Positions 34,414 through 45,000 of a DNA stretch of 64,000 bases are shown here, piece after piece. Source of the stretch: Gilvimarinus gilvus (lineage in GTDB: Bacteria; Pseudomonadota; Gammaproteobacteria; Pseudomonadales; Cellvibrionaceae); the NCBI RefSeq assembly GCF_030518155.1, contig NZ_JAULRU010000577.1:62001-126000 (forward strand), in the 5' to 3' direction. The position numbers and the translations under genes were made by a program. Position 1 is the stretch's first letter. Every line of letters starts with the position of its first letter. The notes under the pieces were generated by a model, which ran no database searches, was not told the DNA's origin, and saw only the letters and a program-made list of their open reading frames with translations.

Positions 34414-36153
34414 CTAACACGTAGGTGGCACCTCGGATGACTTATCCAAAACCGCATCAAGTGCGTCCGCGAGCGTCGCATAAACCACGAAATTGCCATT
34501 TTCAGGCTTAATTTCGGCCTTCACCATTGCGCGCAACGGTTGAAACTGAATGTCCGAGAGTATCAATTCTACGCCGAGCTTTTTGCATCGCTTGATAAAG
34601 CTCGTTAAGCCGTCTAAACCACCGGCATCTAGCAAGGGGACCCCATCCATGTGCAACACCAGGCCATTTTGATTTTCCGCCATGTCTTCGAGCTCGTTAA
34701 AAATTTTATCGGCGGCGGCAAAGAACATCGGGCCAGATATTTTTACGACTCGCCAGCCGTCGGGCAAAGGTCTCGGGACATGTTTAAGCAACTTTGTAAT
34801 GTCACGAACTTTGGTCATCTCGGCAATATCGCGCATAAACAAAAATGCGGCAATCACTACGGCGCTGCCAATGGCAACTACCATATCCACCATGAGAGTC
34901 AACGAAAAGCAAACAAAAAACACCAAAACATCAGCCATAGGGGCTGTACGTATTGTCGACAAAATCTGTCGCCCGTGACACATGCGCCAGGCGACAATAA
35001 TCACTAAAGTCGCCATGCATGCCATGGGTAAGTGCTGCAAATAGGGCTCTGCCCAAATTAACGTGGCGGCTATAACGCCAGCGTGAACAATAGCGGCAAT
35101 GGGTGTGCGCGCTCCAGCGCGGTAATTAGTAGTCGATCGCGCCAGCTCCGGCGCCGCACTAAAGCCGCCAAAAAACGGCGCTATTAAATTACCCAGGCCA
35201 TGGCCAAATAATTCGGCATTGGCGTGATACCGGGCGCCCGTCAAACGCTCTAACATCACCGCACACAGCAAAGCTTCGATCGCGCCAAGAAGAGCAATGG
35301 TTAGCGCCTCGGGCAACAATGTACTCACAAGCTCCAGCGTCCAGGGCGCACCACTACTGTTATGCCAGGGAAGCTCAAACGCAGGCAAAAAATTGGGAAT
35401 GCCTGCCCCGGCACCGCCGTCAGGCGCGGTGTATTCAAAACTACTGCCAATGGTGGCAACCACCACACCGCTCTCTCGCAATGCGAAAACAGCTGCAGTT
35501 GCGACAATAATGGTCACCAGATGTGCCGGCACCGGTACTTTCAGCTTGGGCCATGCCAGCATCACGGAAAAAGAGAGGACAGTTATCAATAGGCTAGGCC
35601 AATCTAGCGAACCTACAGCGGCCAAAATCGTCCAAATCTTAGCGAAGAAAAAATCAGGCAAAGGCTCTGTCAGCTGTAAACCGAGTAAATCAGGTAACTG
35701 CAACGTCGCAATAATGACAGCAATTCCGACGGTAAAACCAAAGGTGACGGTATTCGGGATGTAAGTAACAATCCGGCCGAATTTCGCCACAGCCATTATT
35801 AACGCTATACATGCAGACATGAGCGTCGTCAGCAACAGCCCCGAAAGACCATACTGCTGCACAATGGGTTGCAATATCACCACAAAGGCCGCGGTTGGGC
35901 CCGAGATGCTGTAACGCGACCCGCCAAACAGTGCCATAATGAGGCCCGCCACCAGCGACGTGTACAGCCCGTGCTCGGGAGGGATACCGATCGCAATTGC
36001 GAGAGCCATGGACAATGGAATGGCCGAAATGCCAACGGTCAAGCCCGCCAGCAAATCGCCGCGCAGCTTATCGACGCCGTAACCTTCACCGCCCAGGCTG
36101 TCGCGCAATGCGCTGGCCAATTGAAGGCCTTCGAGTTTTCGGCGTGCTGGCAT
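34414..36153 (-). CDS. dauA: SulP/SLC26 anion transporter, DauA-like (579 aa)
   Basis: The N-terminal ~440 residues form the SulP membrane domain: DLLAGLTVGISAIPLSMALAIAIGIPPEHGLYTSLVAGLIMALFGGSRYSISGPTAAFVVILQPI is very close to E. coli DauA (YchM). Then come FGFTVGIAVIIATLQLPDLLGLQ and further helices. The cytoplasmic STAS domain occupies ~450-570 (VVKISGPMFFAAADKIFNELEDMAEN...LVLHMDGVPLLDAGGLDGLTSF). DauA carries aspartate and succinate at acidic pH; sulfate or bicarbonate are alternatives in other SulP members. ATG start. Confidence 0.85.
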   Translation of the reverse strand: MPARRKLEGLQLASALRDSLGGEGYGVDKLRGDLLAGLTVGISAIPLSMALAIAIGIPPEHGLYTSLVAGLIMALFGGSRYSISGPTAAFVVILQPIVQQYGLSGLLLTTLMSACIALIMAVAKFGRIVTYIPNTVTFGFTVGIAVIIATLQLPDLLGLQLTEPLPDFFFAKIWTILAAVGSLDWPSLLITVLSFSVMLAWPKLKVPVPAHLVTIIVATAAVFALRESGVVVATIGSSFEYTAPDGGAGAGIPNFLPAFELPWHNSSGAPWTLELVSTLLPEALTIALLGAIEALLCAVMLERLTGARYHANAELFGHGLGNLIAPFFGGFSAAPELARSTTNYRAGARTPIAAIVHAGVIAATLIWAEPYLQHLPMACMATLVIIVAWRMCHGRQILSTIRTAPMADVLVFFVCFSLTLMVDMVVAIGSAVVIAAFLFMRDIAEMTKVRDITKLLKHVPRPLPDGWRVVKISGPMFFAAADKIFNELEDMAENQNGLVLHMDGVPLLDAGGLDGLTSFIKRCKKLGVELILSDIQFQPLRAMVKAEIKPENGNFVVYATLADALDAVLDKSSEVPPTC

Positions 36154-36405
36154 TCTGGTTTTCCTTTTCCGCGACTCGCTGATTCAAATACGCACTAATT
36201 ATACACTTTTCATACCAAGCGCTTCGCCGACTGCACTCATAACGCAAAATACAAAAACCCGCGAAACAGCAATGAAACCGTTATCAATAACTACTTGCCA
36301 GCGCTTTCCAGAAGGGCTATAACAGGGTCACAATAATGAAATATATGCCTAGAGCCAACTCTGTCACTTGTCGTTGGCCCCACAGCAATATAATTAGTGC
36401 GATCT

Positions 36406-37299
36406 ATGTTTTTGAGACACATTTTACTTTATCTCGCCACAGCTTCGCTTTGTCTTAGCTGGCCAGCGCTCGCCAACACCACTCAAACAACCGATAAGGA
36501 CGTTATGCAGGTGACTCTATGGGGCGGCAAAAGTGGCCGTACAGCTTATGAGCATGCGCTGCTTCAGCAGATATTGATAAAAACTGCCGATCGCTACCCT
36601 CCTTACGACTTGTGGGTAAATAACGAGCACCTAGGGGCGGAACGCGGGCGACAAGTGGTCGCCAATGGCCAACACGCAAACATTTACGTCTCGGGCTTGC
36701 GCGAGGATGCGTATACCGACAGTGGCGAAATTGTAGTGGTGCCCACCCCCACCATGAAAGGTCTTATGGGCTACCGATCTGCCATTATTCGGGCAGATGA
36801 TCAAGAGCGCTTTGCCCTGGCCGTTCAGCAGTCCGAATTGCGCGAGCTTGTGGTGGGCCAAGGCAACCGCTGGGCGGACGCCAAAGTTTTGCGCCATAAC
36901 AAATTTTCCGTCGATGACAGCGGACGCTATGAAAACCTCCTTAGCATGTTAAGTTACGGACGATTTGACACAGTATTTTTTGGCGTGGTTGAAGCGCCGG
37001 CAGAGCTCGCCGCAAGTAACATGCGAGATGCATTGAGCATCGCCCCACAGAACGTGATCTATTATCCGCATGCCATGGTGTTTCAAGTCAGTGGGCAACA
37101 CCCATTGCTGGCCAAACGCGTCGCGGATGGTTTGGCAATCGTCAGGCGCGATGGCACACTAGACCGATTGCTCGACGAATATTTTTCTGATGCAATTGCG
37201 CACATTAAAGATCCGAATACACAGATCATCGTCTTAGAGCACCCGCAACCTTCTATTATACCCGAGCTGACCCAGCCACTCTTAGCCCAAGGACGTTAA
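36406..37299 (+). CDS. Periplasmic solute-binding-like protein (297 aa)
   Basis: Signal peptide MFLRHILLYLATASLCLSWPALA; I prefer this ATG to the GTG three codons before it. The mature protein has the two-lobe pattern of type-2 periplasmic binding proteins (VTLWGGKSGRTAYEHALLQQIL at the start, GRFDTVFFGVVEAPAEL and HAMVFQVSGQHPLLAKRVADGLAIVRRDGTLDRLLDEYF near the end). The last phrase is typical of family 3 proteins that often sense rather than transport. No permease is adjacent. Ligand unknown. Confidence 0.7.
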   Translation: MFLRHILLYLATASLCLSWPALANTTQTTDKDVMQVTLWGGKSGRTAYEHALLQQILIKTADRYPPYDLWVNNEHLGAERGRQVVANGQHANIYVSGLREDAYTDSGEIVVVPTPTMKGLMGYRSAIIRADDQERFALAVQQSELRELVVGQGNRWADAKVLRHNKFSVDDSGRYENLLSMLSYGRFDTVFFGVVEAPAELAASNMRDALSIAPQNVIYYPHAMVFQVSGQHPLLAKRVADGLAIVRRDGTLDRLLDEYFSDAIAHIKDPNTQIIVLEHPQPSIIPELTQPLLAQGR

Positions 37300-37321
37300 G
37301 CGACACACTTTGTAATAGTCG

Positions 37322-37972
37322 TTACAAGCGTACCCCTGCTAATTCTTGCCGCTCGGCGTACGCATCAATGCTATCGGCACGTACTACATAACGCAGCGGA
37401 CCACCCGCCCGCAGCGCATCGAACGGAAAGCAAGTAACCAGCCACAGGGCGTCAGCGTCTGGATCAATCCATAGCTGGTTGTTACGCGCATCGGCAATAC
37501 TGCGTTTGCTAATCATATAGCTGCGCCAATGGCCATTTTCGTCCTGCCAGCGCAAACGATCACCGTCGCGCAGGTCACGCAAGAAAGCAAAATGCGTGTC
37601 GCGGTGGCCTCCGATAACCCTGGCATCAGCAAAGGAGCCATCCATTAACCCCGGCCCAAACGCCAACGCCTCGCCATGGGTACCCGACAGGACAAACAAA
37701 TCTCGCTCGACCCGCCCCTCTTTATCGAGCCACTGCAGTCGGCCGACCGGTTCGGTATCGGCCCAAGGCCAGGGGCGCGCTGTTACACCAGGTGCGTCTA
37801 ACTTTTGCTGCCAGGCTCGTTCGATCAATACTTGCGCCAGCTGAGCTTTAACCTCAATCCCCAACGCGCTGCCCCACTGATAGAGCAGTACCAACAGCAA
37901 GACTGCTGACAGCATTAGGCGACCTGAGTGGCGCAATGGCAAGGGCTGGCGATCTGAATTCTTCTTAGGCAC
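37322..37972 (-). CDS. Class GN sortase (216 aa)
   Basis: One N-terminal membrane helix (SGRLMLSAVLLLVLLYQWG) anchors a sortase domain. The catalytic triad is visible: His in VIGGHRDTHFAFL, Cys in LVTCFPFDA, and Arg in GPLRYVVRAD. This matches the single-substrate sortases of marine proteobacteria. Starts at GTG 37972, overlapping the substrate gene by 8 bp. It should cut and attach, or process, the neighbouring VIT/VWA protein in the periplasm; such dedicated pairs are usual in this class. Confidence 0.9.
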   Translation of the reverse strand: MPKKNSDRQPLPLRHSGRLMLSAVLLLVLLYQWGSALGIEVKAQLAQVLIERAWQQKLDAPGVTARPWPWADTEPVGRLQWLDKEGRVERDLFVLSGTHGEALAFGPGLMDGSFADARVIGGHRDTHFAFLRDLRDGDRLRWQDENGHWRSYMISKRSIADARNNQLWIDPDADALWLVTCFPFDALRAGGPLRYVVRADSIDAYAERQELAGVRL

Positions 37973-40031
37973 AGGTCACCTCCTTGCGGTTAAGCAACCA
38001 CAACCCCAGTGCAGCCAAGCAACCGAGCAAAAAGTGCCAGTAGAGATTGGTCGCCGTCTGCGGGTAACCCACCGCCTGCATTGTGGAACCCGCCGGCATT
38101 GCATTCACCAAGGCATGCTCTGCGCTAGGGATAGAATCTGGCTTCGTGGGTGTTTTATCCACGGCCACCAAACTGGTAAACCGAGACATCAATTGGTACT
38201 CCAGCGCCACGGGCAATATTTTCGCGCGGGCCTGATCTCGCGCATCCAATCTAATCGCCTCATCTTCTAAAAATGCCACTTGTTCCCGACCAAAACGTCG
38301 CGCCAGTATTGGTACATCAACGTCTCCCGGGCTTTGCGCGGGTTCCGGTAACACCAGTTCTCGCACCCAGGCAGCACCAGAGCTTTCGCCACGAATCACT
38401 ATGCGTTGATCCGACCGGCTTGGCCAGGGCGCTAACTTCACGGTCATAAGCAAAGGTTCACCCCAGTACAAATCCGGCACTTTGCGCGGAAAAACTTCCA
38501 CCGGTTGCGGCCAGTCAATTTCGATATTGGCCACCACTGGTTTACGAAGTTTACTCAGCAAGCTTCGCATACGCTCTTGCACTTGCCCAGCGTTGGCAAT
38601 TTCGGTGAAGGTACCGCGACCAAACTCCGCGGCGCGACGCATAAAATATCGATTGGGCGCGCTTCCTATGGCAACGGTAAAGAGCCGGGCACCTGCCAGA
38701 CGCCGATGTATTAATTTGAGCAGCGCTGCCTCATTGCCCACACTGCCATCCGTGACAAATACAATTTGCTGCAAATGCTGCTCGCCGGCCTCATGCGCAA
38801 ACGCTCGAGAGAGCGCGTCATGCATCTCGGTACCACCTTGCGCACGCATAGCACTAACCGCGCTCGCCGCTTTCGCTATATTTTCAGGCAGAGCCGATAC
38901 AGCAGTGGGAAATACCGAGCGTGTATGACTGTCAAAAAAGATCACATTAAACCGATCCTGTGGGCCCAGTTGCTCGAGGGCGAGCTGTGCACTGGCGCGC
39001 GCCTGCTCAATGGATTGACCAGCCATGGAGCCCGACGTATCGAGCACTAGCAATAGCTCGCGTGGTAAGGCTTGTGTCGGCGTTATTTCTCGCGGTGGCA
39101 TCAGCATAATTTGCGCATACCGATCGCCGCGCCACTGATCCATAAACTGCGCCGCTATCGGAGCGCTACTCGCCACGGGCAGCCACGTCAGCTCAAAATC
39201 CCTATCCATACTTACCTGCCCTTGGGCAAAGCGAATACTGCGCTCCCCCGCTGCCCCCTGCTCTGGCACACTGATGTCGAGCTTATGAGTACTACTGGTA
39301 ACACTGGCCAACTCCATACCCGCGTTTAACTGTAAATCCAGCGTAACGGGGTTCAACAATTGCCCAGCGGTGGCATGTTTTTGGGGTGGCGTAATGGTGG
39401 CGGCGTCCCACACCTGATCCGTTGCCAACGCCCAGCCAGCACTACCGCTCGACAGGCGCGCCTCTGGCACTAACTCTTTGCGAGTTACACCCGGAATATA
39501 GCGTGGTGTCAACGTCATCGGCAGGCGCAAACGAAACTCTCCCGAGTCGTACAGCACTTGTTGGTTATAGCGAATGGCTATTTTAATTGACTCACCCGGA
39601 CCAATATTGGCAATTTGCTGTCGGAATAAGTTGGGACGCTGCTGCTCCAGTAATGTTGCCTTTTTCCCCGCAGCCTTTGCCTGCTGATATATTTTTCGGG
39701 CCTCCTCTTTTTCCTTAATTTCGCCCTCAATAACACGCTGCCCTATCTGCATCGTTAGACGATACACCACACTGTCTTCAGCCAACGGATAGACATAAGT
39801 CGCATTTAACCAGCGCTGCGAAGTGTTGTGAAACTCCTGCTCCACCACAACCTCCGCGTGCATGCCCTGCACACGCATTGTTACATCGCTCGCTACATGC
39901 GCCGCTGCGTCGCCATTACTGAAAACCAGTTTTCCGGCACCTGGCGACTCTTCACCTAGTGCCGAATGTGCCAATAGCATGAACAGCAGCCTATACGCCA
40001 GAGCTCTGTACCCACCCCGATTAATCACCAT
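37965..40031 (-). CDS. Marine proteobacterial sortase target protein, VIT and VWA domains (688 aa)
   Basis: I start at ATG 40031, seven bases after AAGGAG; the ATG at 40037 is too close. A signal peptide precedes the VIT domain (~35-165; VVEQEFHNTSQRWLNATYVYPL, KEKEEARKIYQQAKAAGKKATLLEQQRPNLFRQQIANI). The VWA domain is at ~325-490, with a full metal site DTSGSM...QGGTEM. The C-terminus shows YPQTATN, then a hydrophobic helix and NRKE, a variant of the LPQTAT-type sorting signal. Substrate of the adjacent sortase. Likely a surface adhesion or scaffold protein. Confidence 0.9.
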   Translation of the reverse strand: MVINRGGYRALAYRLLFMLLAHSALGEESPGAGKLVFSNGDAAAHVASDVTMRVQGMHAEVVVEQEFHNTSQRWLNATYVYPLAEDSVVYRLTMQIGQRVIEGEIKEKEEARKIYQQAKAAGKKATLLEQQRPNLFRQQIANIGPGESIKIAIRYNQQVLYDSGEFRLRLPMTLTPRYIPGVTRKELVPEARLSSGSAGWALATDQVWDAATITPPQKHATAGQLLNPVTLDLQLNAGMELASVTSSTHKLDISVPEQGAAGERSIRFAQGQVSMDRDFELTWLPVASSAPIAAQFMDQWRGDRYAQIMLMPPREITPTQALPRELLLVLDTSGSMAGQSIEQARASAQLALEQLGPQDRFNVIFFDSHTRSVFPTAVSALPENIAKAASAVSAMRAQGGTEMHDALSRAFAHEAGEQHLQQIVFVTDGSVGNEAALLKLIHRRLAGARLFTVAIGSAPNRYFMRRAAEFGRGTFTEIANAGQVQERMRSLLSKLRKPVVANIEIDWPQPVEVFPRKVPDLYWGEPLLMTVKLAPWPSRSDQRIVIRGESSGAAWVRELVLPEPAQSPGDVDVPILARRFGREQVAFLEDEAIRLDARDQARAKILPVALEYQLMSRFTSLVAVDKTPTKPDSIPSAEHALVNAMPAGSTMQAVGYPQTATNLYWHFLLGCLAALGLWLLNRKEVTCA

Positions 40032-40178
40032 TACCATTCTCCTTGTTGCCGATTGATGTTTTGGCTGTCAGTAACAGTTAAACAGGGCAAAAAGGCACAG
40101 GCGGGCTGAGCTTCGGGCAAACCAATGATCAATTGTGATTAAATATGGCAACCCAGTAGAGAGAACCTATACCGAGAT

Positions 40179-40736
40179 ATGATTTCTGACAACGCTATAG
40201 CGCTAAGTGATGAATTGGTCATGCGGCTATTGCAAGCCGATGACGCTCCAATGTTGTTCACTCAAATTGACCGCAATCGCTTGCACCTGCGTCAGTGGCT
40301 GCCTTGGCTGGATGATGCGACGCAACTGACCGATTCGGAGCACTTTATTGGACTCACCCGCAATGAAAGCCAATCAGGCGCGGCATACACCTTCGCCATT
40401 ACACTGCAACAAGAGCTAATTGGGATCTGTTCACTGGATGCGATTGAGCAAAACAAACAAAGCGCCAATATTGGCTACTGGCTGGCTGAAGCACACTGCG
40501 GGCAAGGCATTATGACGCGCTGCGTAGAGCGATTAATAACAATTGCCTTTAGGGATATCGGCTTGCGCCAACTGCATTTAAACACGGCCGAGGGCAACGG
40601 AAAAAGTCGCGCCATAGCCGAGCGTTTACATTTTCGTCAGCGTTATAAAATTCTCAACGCAGAAGATCTGTACGGTGAATGGATAGATCATATTCGCTAT
40701 ACACTGAACACTGAAGACTGGACCACTGACAGATAA
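40179..40736 (+). CDS. GNAT N-acetyltransferase, RimJ/RimL type (185 aa)
   Basis: RimL-like order: LLQADDAPMLFTQIDRNRLHLRQWLPWLD at the start, IGYWLAEAHCGQGIMTRCVERLITIAF containing the acetyl-CoA loop (Q/R-x-x-G-x-G/A form) and LRQLHLNTAEGNGKSRAIAERLHF. These enzymes acetylate N-termini of ribosomal or other proteins, or small amines. The target is unknown. Convergent with the TetR gene, 7-bp gap. Confidence 0.88.
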   Translation: MISDNAIALSDELVMRLLQADDAPMLFTQIDRNRLHLRQWLPWLDDATQLTDSEHFIGLTRNESQSGAAYTFAITLQQELIGICSLDAIEQNKQSANIGYWLAEAHCGQGIMTRCVERLITIAFRDIGLRQLHLNTAEGNGKSRAIAERLHFRQRYKILNAEDLYGEWIDHIRYTLNTEDWTTDR

Positions 40737-40743
40737 TCGCCGC

Positions 40744-41289
40744 TCAGAACACACCGTCACGGCAAGCCTGTAACACACGCTCCTGAAGTTCGGGCTCATT
40801 AATGGCCCGCGCCAGAGCCAAACCTCCAATCATTAATACTGCATTACGTATTTCTTTGTCGGGGTCGCCTTTGGCCGACGTTGCCCTTACCGCTGCGATA
40901 AATCCTTTCAACACTTGCGTATAGGCATCGCGCACTTGCTCATCGCGCTGATGAATATCTGAGGTTAGAAAAGCCAACGGACAACGGGTGGTTTTACCCT
41001 CGGCATGGCTCAGCATTAAATACCGGGTGGCAATATCCGCAACACTGGGCCCTTCCTGTAGCCCATGCATAACGCGATCCCGCGCGCACCGGGCAGCATG
41101 CGAAATAGCCTCAGCGTAGAGCTCAGACTTGGAGTTAAAGTGCGCGTAAAAGGCTCCTCGCGTCAATCCCGCCGCCAACATCACGTCATCAATGGATACA
41201 TGATCAAAACCAAGCTCGGTGAATAAACTGGCCGCCGCCTCGACGATATTCTGCCGGGATTGCTGTTTGTGCTCTTTTTGCCACGCCAT
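40744..41289 (-). CDS. TetR-family repressor (181 aa)
   Basis: The N-terminal HTH reads NIVEAAASLFTELGFDHVSIDDVMLAAGLTRGAFYAHFNSKSELYAEAI, a textbook TetR_N domain. The C-terminal domain contains CPLAFLTSDIHQRDEQVRDAYTQVLKGF, similar to AcrR/NemR-type members with a reactive cysteine candidate at that CPLAFL site. It is divergent from a GST gene with a perfect palindrome between them, so electrophile-responsive control of that gene is likely (inference). Confidence 0.92.
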   Translation of the reverse strand: MAWQKEHKQQSRQNIVEAAASLFTELGFDHVSIDDVMLAAGLTRGAFYAHFNSKSELYAEAISHAARCARDRVMHGLQEGPSVADIATRYLMLSHAEGKTTRCPLAFLTSDIHQRDEQVRDAYTQVLKGFIAAVRATSAKGDPDKEIRNAVLMIGGLALARAINEPELQERVLQACRDGVF

Positions 41290-41300
41290 AATAAAACCTT

Positions 41301-41322
41301 AAATATGTTGTTGAACATATTT
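41301..41322. promoter_or_regulatory. TetR operator between tetR and the GST gene
   Basis: AAATATGTT-N4-AACATATTT is a perfect 9-bp-arm palindrome, 12 bp upstream of tetR and 44 bp upstream of the GST gene. Its position suits repression of both. Confidence 0.8.
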
Positions 41323-41365
41323 TAAATGATTTTAGTATGTATGCAAAACCCATAAGGAGAGAACA

Positions 41366-42022
41366 GTGAGCGATTCAATTCATATCATTGGCGTAGGCTT
41401 TAGCACCTTTGCACGATCTGTAGCATTGGCTTGTGAGGAAAAACAGTTGGCGTATACATTGGACATGAGCAAGGACGGCCTCCCCATTGCCATGAAAAGC
41501 GACCCACATATGGACCTTCACCCCTTCGGCAAGATTCCCGTACTGATACACGGCGATCGCCACCTATCGGAAACGGCCTGTATTATTCGCTACCTGGATA
41601 ACGAATTTGGCCCGTCCACTCTGCAGGGAACAAACAACTTTGAAAAGGCGCAAATCGAACAATGGTGTTCCTTGATCACGCAATACATCGACTTTTACGT
41701 CGTAAAGCAATATATGCTGGAATTGGTATTACCCAAGGGGGACGACGGTAGTGTGCGCTATGACGTGATTGAATCTAATCGCCCGGCCGCCGAGCACGCA
41801 CTGAGCGTGGTAGAAACGCAACTTGGACACAATGAGTATTTAGTGGGAAATCGATTTTCCATGGCCGACATTATGTTAGCGCCTATGCTGGCCTACAACT
41901 TTGAATCGCCACCGTGCCTGAACATTGTTGCCCAGTCCGATACGCTGAGCGCTTATGCCCTGCGATTACAAGAGCGTAAAAGTGGCCAGACGGTGTTAAA
42001 ACCACTGGCCGCATCCCTCTAA
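41366..42022 (+). CDS. Glutathione S-transferase family protein (218 aa)
   Basis: The thioredoxin-like N-terminal half has GFSTFARSVALACEEKQLAYTL and HPFGKIPVLIHGDRHLSETACIIRYLD, including the cis-proline and the ES/ET glutathione contact. The helical C-terminal half has YLVGNRFSMADIMLAPML, the N-capping S/T-x-x-D box. GTG start with AAGGAG upstream. Probably conjugates or reduces an electrophile; likely under the divergent TetR repressor. Confidence 0.9.
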   Translation: MSDSIHIIGVGFSTFARSVALACEEKQLAYTLDMSKDGLPIAMKSDPHMDLHPFGKIPVLIHGDRHLSETACIIRYLDNEFGPSTLQGTNNFEKAQIEQWCSLITQYIDFYVVKQYMLELVLPKGDDGSVRYDVIESNRPAAEHALSVVETQLGHNEYLVGNRFSMADIMLAPMLAYNFESPPCLNIVAQSDTLSAYALRLQERKSGQTVLKPLAASL

Positions 42023-42025
42023 CAA

Positions 42026-42048
42026 TGGCAGGCCACTATGGCCTGCCA
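42026..42048. terminator. Hairpin between GST and cellulase genes
   Basis: TGGCAGGCC-ACTAT-GGCCTGCCA, a perfect 9-bp stem in the 34-bp convergent gap. T runs are poor, so termination may be partial. Confidence 0.6.
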
Positions 42049-42056
42049 TCATTGGA

Positions 42057-45000
42057 TCAATAACAGTTATTGCCACCGGGTTCTGCGATTACCACAGGGT
42101 CGGAAATCGCCCAGCTGTCACTGCCAGACCAAACATGCCCATGGTAGACATCGCTCAGGGTGGCTCCGGGAGCTATTGCTACACCATTAGACTCAAGGCG
42201 GTAACGCCACGTTTCCTCTTGCACCACGTTGTACTGAGTGCTGGAAAATACATTCTGAATAGCAGCTGGCGCTTCCAGATAATCTTCACTCGGCCACTCC
42301 AGAACTAAACTCCAGTCAGTCACGGCCTGGTCACTGGTGTTAGTAACCGAGAACGAACCCAACCAGTCGCCGTCACTGTAACGAGTTTGCACTCCAACAT
42401 CGCAACGCAATACCGGATCTCCGGAAATGGTAATACTCACAGGGTCACTGGTTTCGCTTGCCAAACCTGTATCGGATGCAACCGTCCAGGTATGCGTACC
42501 GGGCGACATATCTAATGAGGTAAGTTCGCGCAACCGGTGCACACGGGCTTCCATTCGCGTCCAGTTGCCCTGTGGAATAATCCACACACCGTCGTCCCGA
42601 GCCGTCAGGTCTAAACGATTGCCTTGCTCATCCAGTATGTGAAGGTCCTGTCCACTGTTATTAAACCAGCTGAGCGTTACGAAATCGTCGCCCGTAAACG
42701 CGCCGTTTTCACCACCTTCCAAACTAATGATATCGACAGTTTTCTCAGCAGGAGTGCCACAATCACCACCAATACTTGTGATGTTAGCAGGAGTGTAACC
42801 ATTAAAGCCCGGCTCCCAGTGTTTTACGGTAGGGTCGTAGCCAGTCACGGTTAATGTCATATTGCCGCCGGCGGGGATAGACCCGTTCCAGCCACTGTCT
42901 ACCACCGACCAAACCCCACCTGACGTTACACTGCCGCTGGACAATGTATAGCCGGGCACTTGGTACCACTCACTCCCCAAGGCGCTATCCGCACCAACAG
43001 TTATTGCCAGCTCCCATCCGTTAACATCCTGAGCAGTATTATTTTCCAGCAGCACCTCAGCATTCCAGTGACTGTTATAGGCATCGACATCCTGCACGAC
43101 CTGCCAAGTGCAACTTAATGGTGAAGCGCTCGAGGTCGTTATGGAAATCGTCCCCTCGGTAGATACATCGGTTCCGCGCTGGAATTCATAGGTTAATGTA
43201 TCCACGCCGCTCACAACATCGACACTATAGGTCAACACGCCATTGGCATCTATGGTTGCCGTACCAAACTCGGGAGGCTCGACAATGACAAACGTATCGC
43301 CGGCCTGAGCGTTGTTAATCGTTGCCAAGTCTAGCGTACCGCTGCTGGCCTCACCGATATCCAGTGCCGCGTCTTCGGCCACTAAACCACCGCAGGCTTG
43401 CGGTAAAGCTCCGCTAGCAGCTTCGTCCAAATAGGCGCTCACCCAGGCCAAAGGCGTATTCCAGTTAATGGTGATTTCGTTGGTTGAGTAAGCCTCCAGT
43501 TCATCGACATAACACTTTAATGGGGAGCACCCATCCAATAGCGCTAAGGCAATAGGATCTTCCATGCCAGCGTTAGGCCCGCCCACCAGCACACCCGGTG
43601 GTGGTGTAGGAAAGCTGCTATTCTGGCTGTTAGACCAGTAGCGGTGATGCGGGTTTTGCACGGACTTCTCGCCATAACCTGTAACATAAGCTGTGCCCAT
43701 AGGGTTGTGTCCCATCAGGTAGCCCATCGCACGATTCATGGTTTCCAGATAAGCATCCGTAGTGCAACCGGTAAAGTCGCGGGCAAGTCCCATAACCAAC
43801 GCATTATTGAGAACATTAGAGTTGGATCCCCAATAAACCGTATCCACATTGAAAGGTACACCGTAGCCTTCGCCCTCACTGGCGGCCACATAGGTGTCTG
43901 CGCGATTAGTAATTGCAGTGCGAGCTTGGCTGATCCAGGTGCTGTCCACCCCTGCAGTTTCACCCGCTGTTGCCAAAGACATAACCCCTAAACCCGACAC
44001 ATGGGCCCAGGTCATACTGGTTTGAGGGTCCGCACTTGGCAACTGCAGATGCAAACTGGTGGCCGCTGTCATATCAGCCGCATAACCACTGGCATCGGTA
44101 CCCGAATCAATATTGGCAGCAATATAGAGTTCCGTAGCCGCCCAGTAAAACTCATCTTGAACATAGCTTGCACTGGCCGCGGTACGATCTCCAGGCAAGT
44201 CTTCATATTGACCACCACCATCACCAGACGGGCTGGTATAAGGTGCGCGCAAATACGCAGTGTTTTGCGCTGCGTCATACGCCGTCTTGGCCTTACTTAA
44301 ACACTCATTGGCAAAAGCGGTATCGATATCTTTGTAGACGCGATAACACTGTGCCCCGATAGCCGCAAAATTTAATGTTGCCGCAGTCGATGGTGCCCAA
44401 ATATGCCTAGGATTAGCTGAGGCTGTGGCAGTGGCGGGGTTAAAGGCGCTAGCAGTCCAACTGTCATCATGCAACTTGTGATACACCATACCAGCATTTT
44501 CATAACCTGCCGGGATTTGCATTTTAAGCATCCACTCAATTTCATAGCGAGCCTCGTCGAGGATATCCGCGGTACCGTTACCCGCCTCAGGTATAGCCAT
44601 AGTGCCGTCAGCGAAGTCACCCGCATTCGCACCTAAGTGCAGTGCGCGCTCGTACTGGTTCAACATAGTCCAAACAGAAATACCGCCGTTAACGACGTAT
44701 TTTCCGTGGTCACCGGCATCGTACCAACCGCCACCAGCATCTACGCCCGTGCGACACTCAAAGCTATTGTCGACACAGCCTTTAGTGTCAAGGTTGTTGT
44801 CGTACTCGTGCCCAGCCGCACGCGCCAGATCAGCGCCCACCAAACTGGCGTCCACCGCACTGCCCGCCCTATTGTGATAAAAATAAGCTAGGGCATCATA
44901 TTTCATTGCGCTATACACATCGCTCTGTATGGCGAAACTGGGGCTGAAGTGTTGTTCCGCCCCCTCTAAAATTTCCAATACAAACGCCGGGCCCGTCGCC

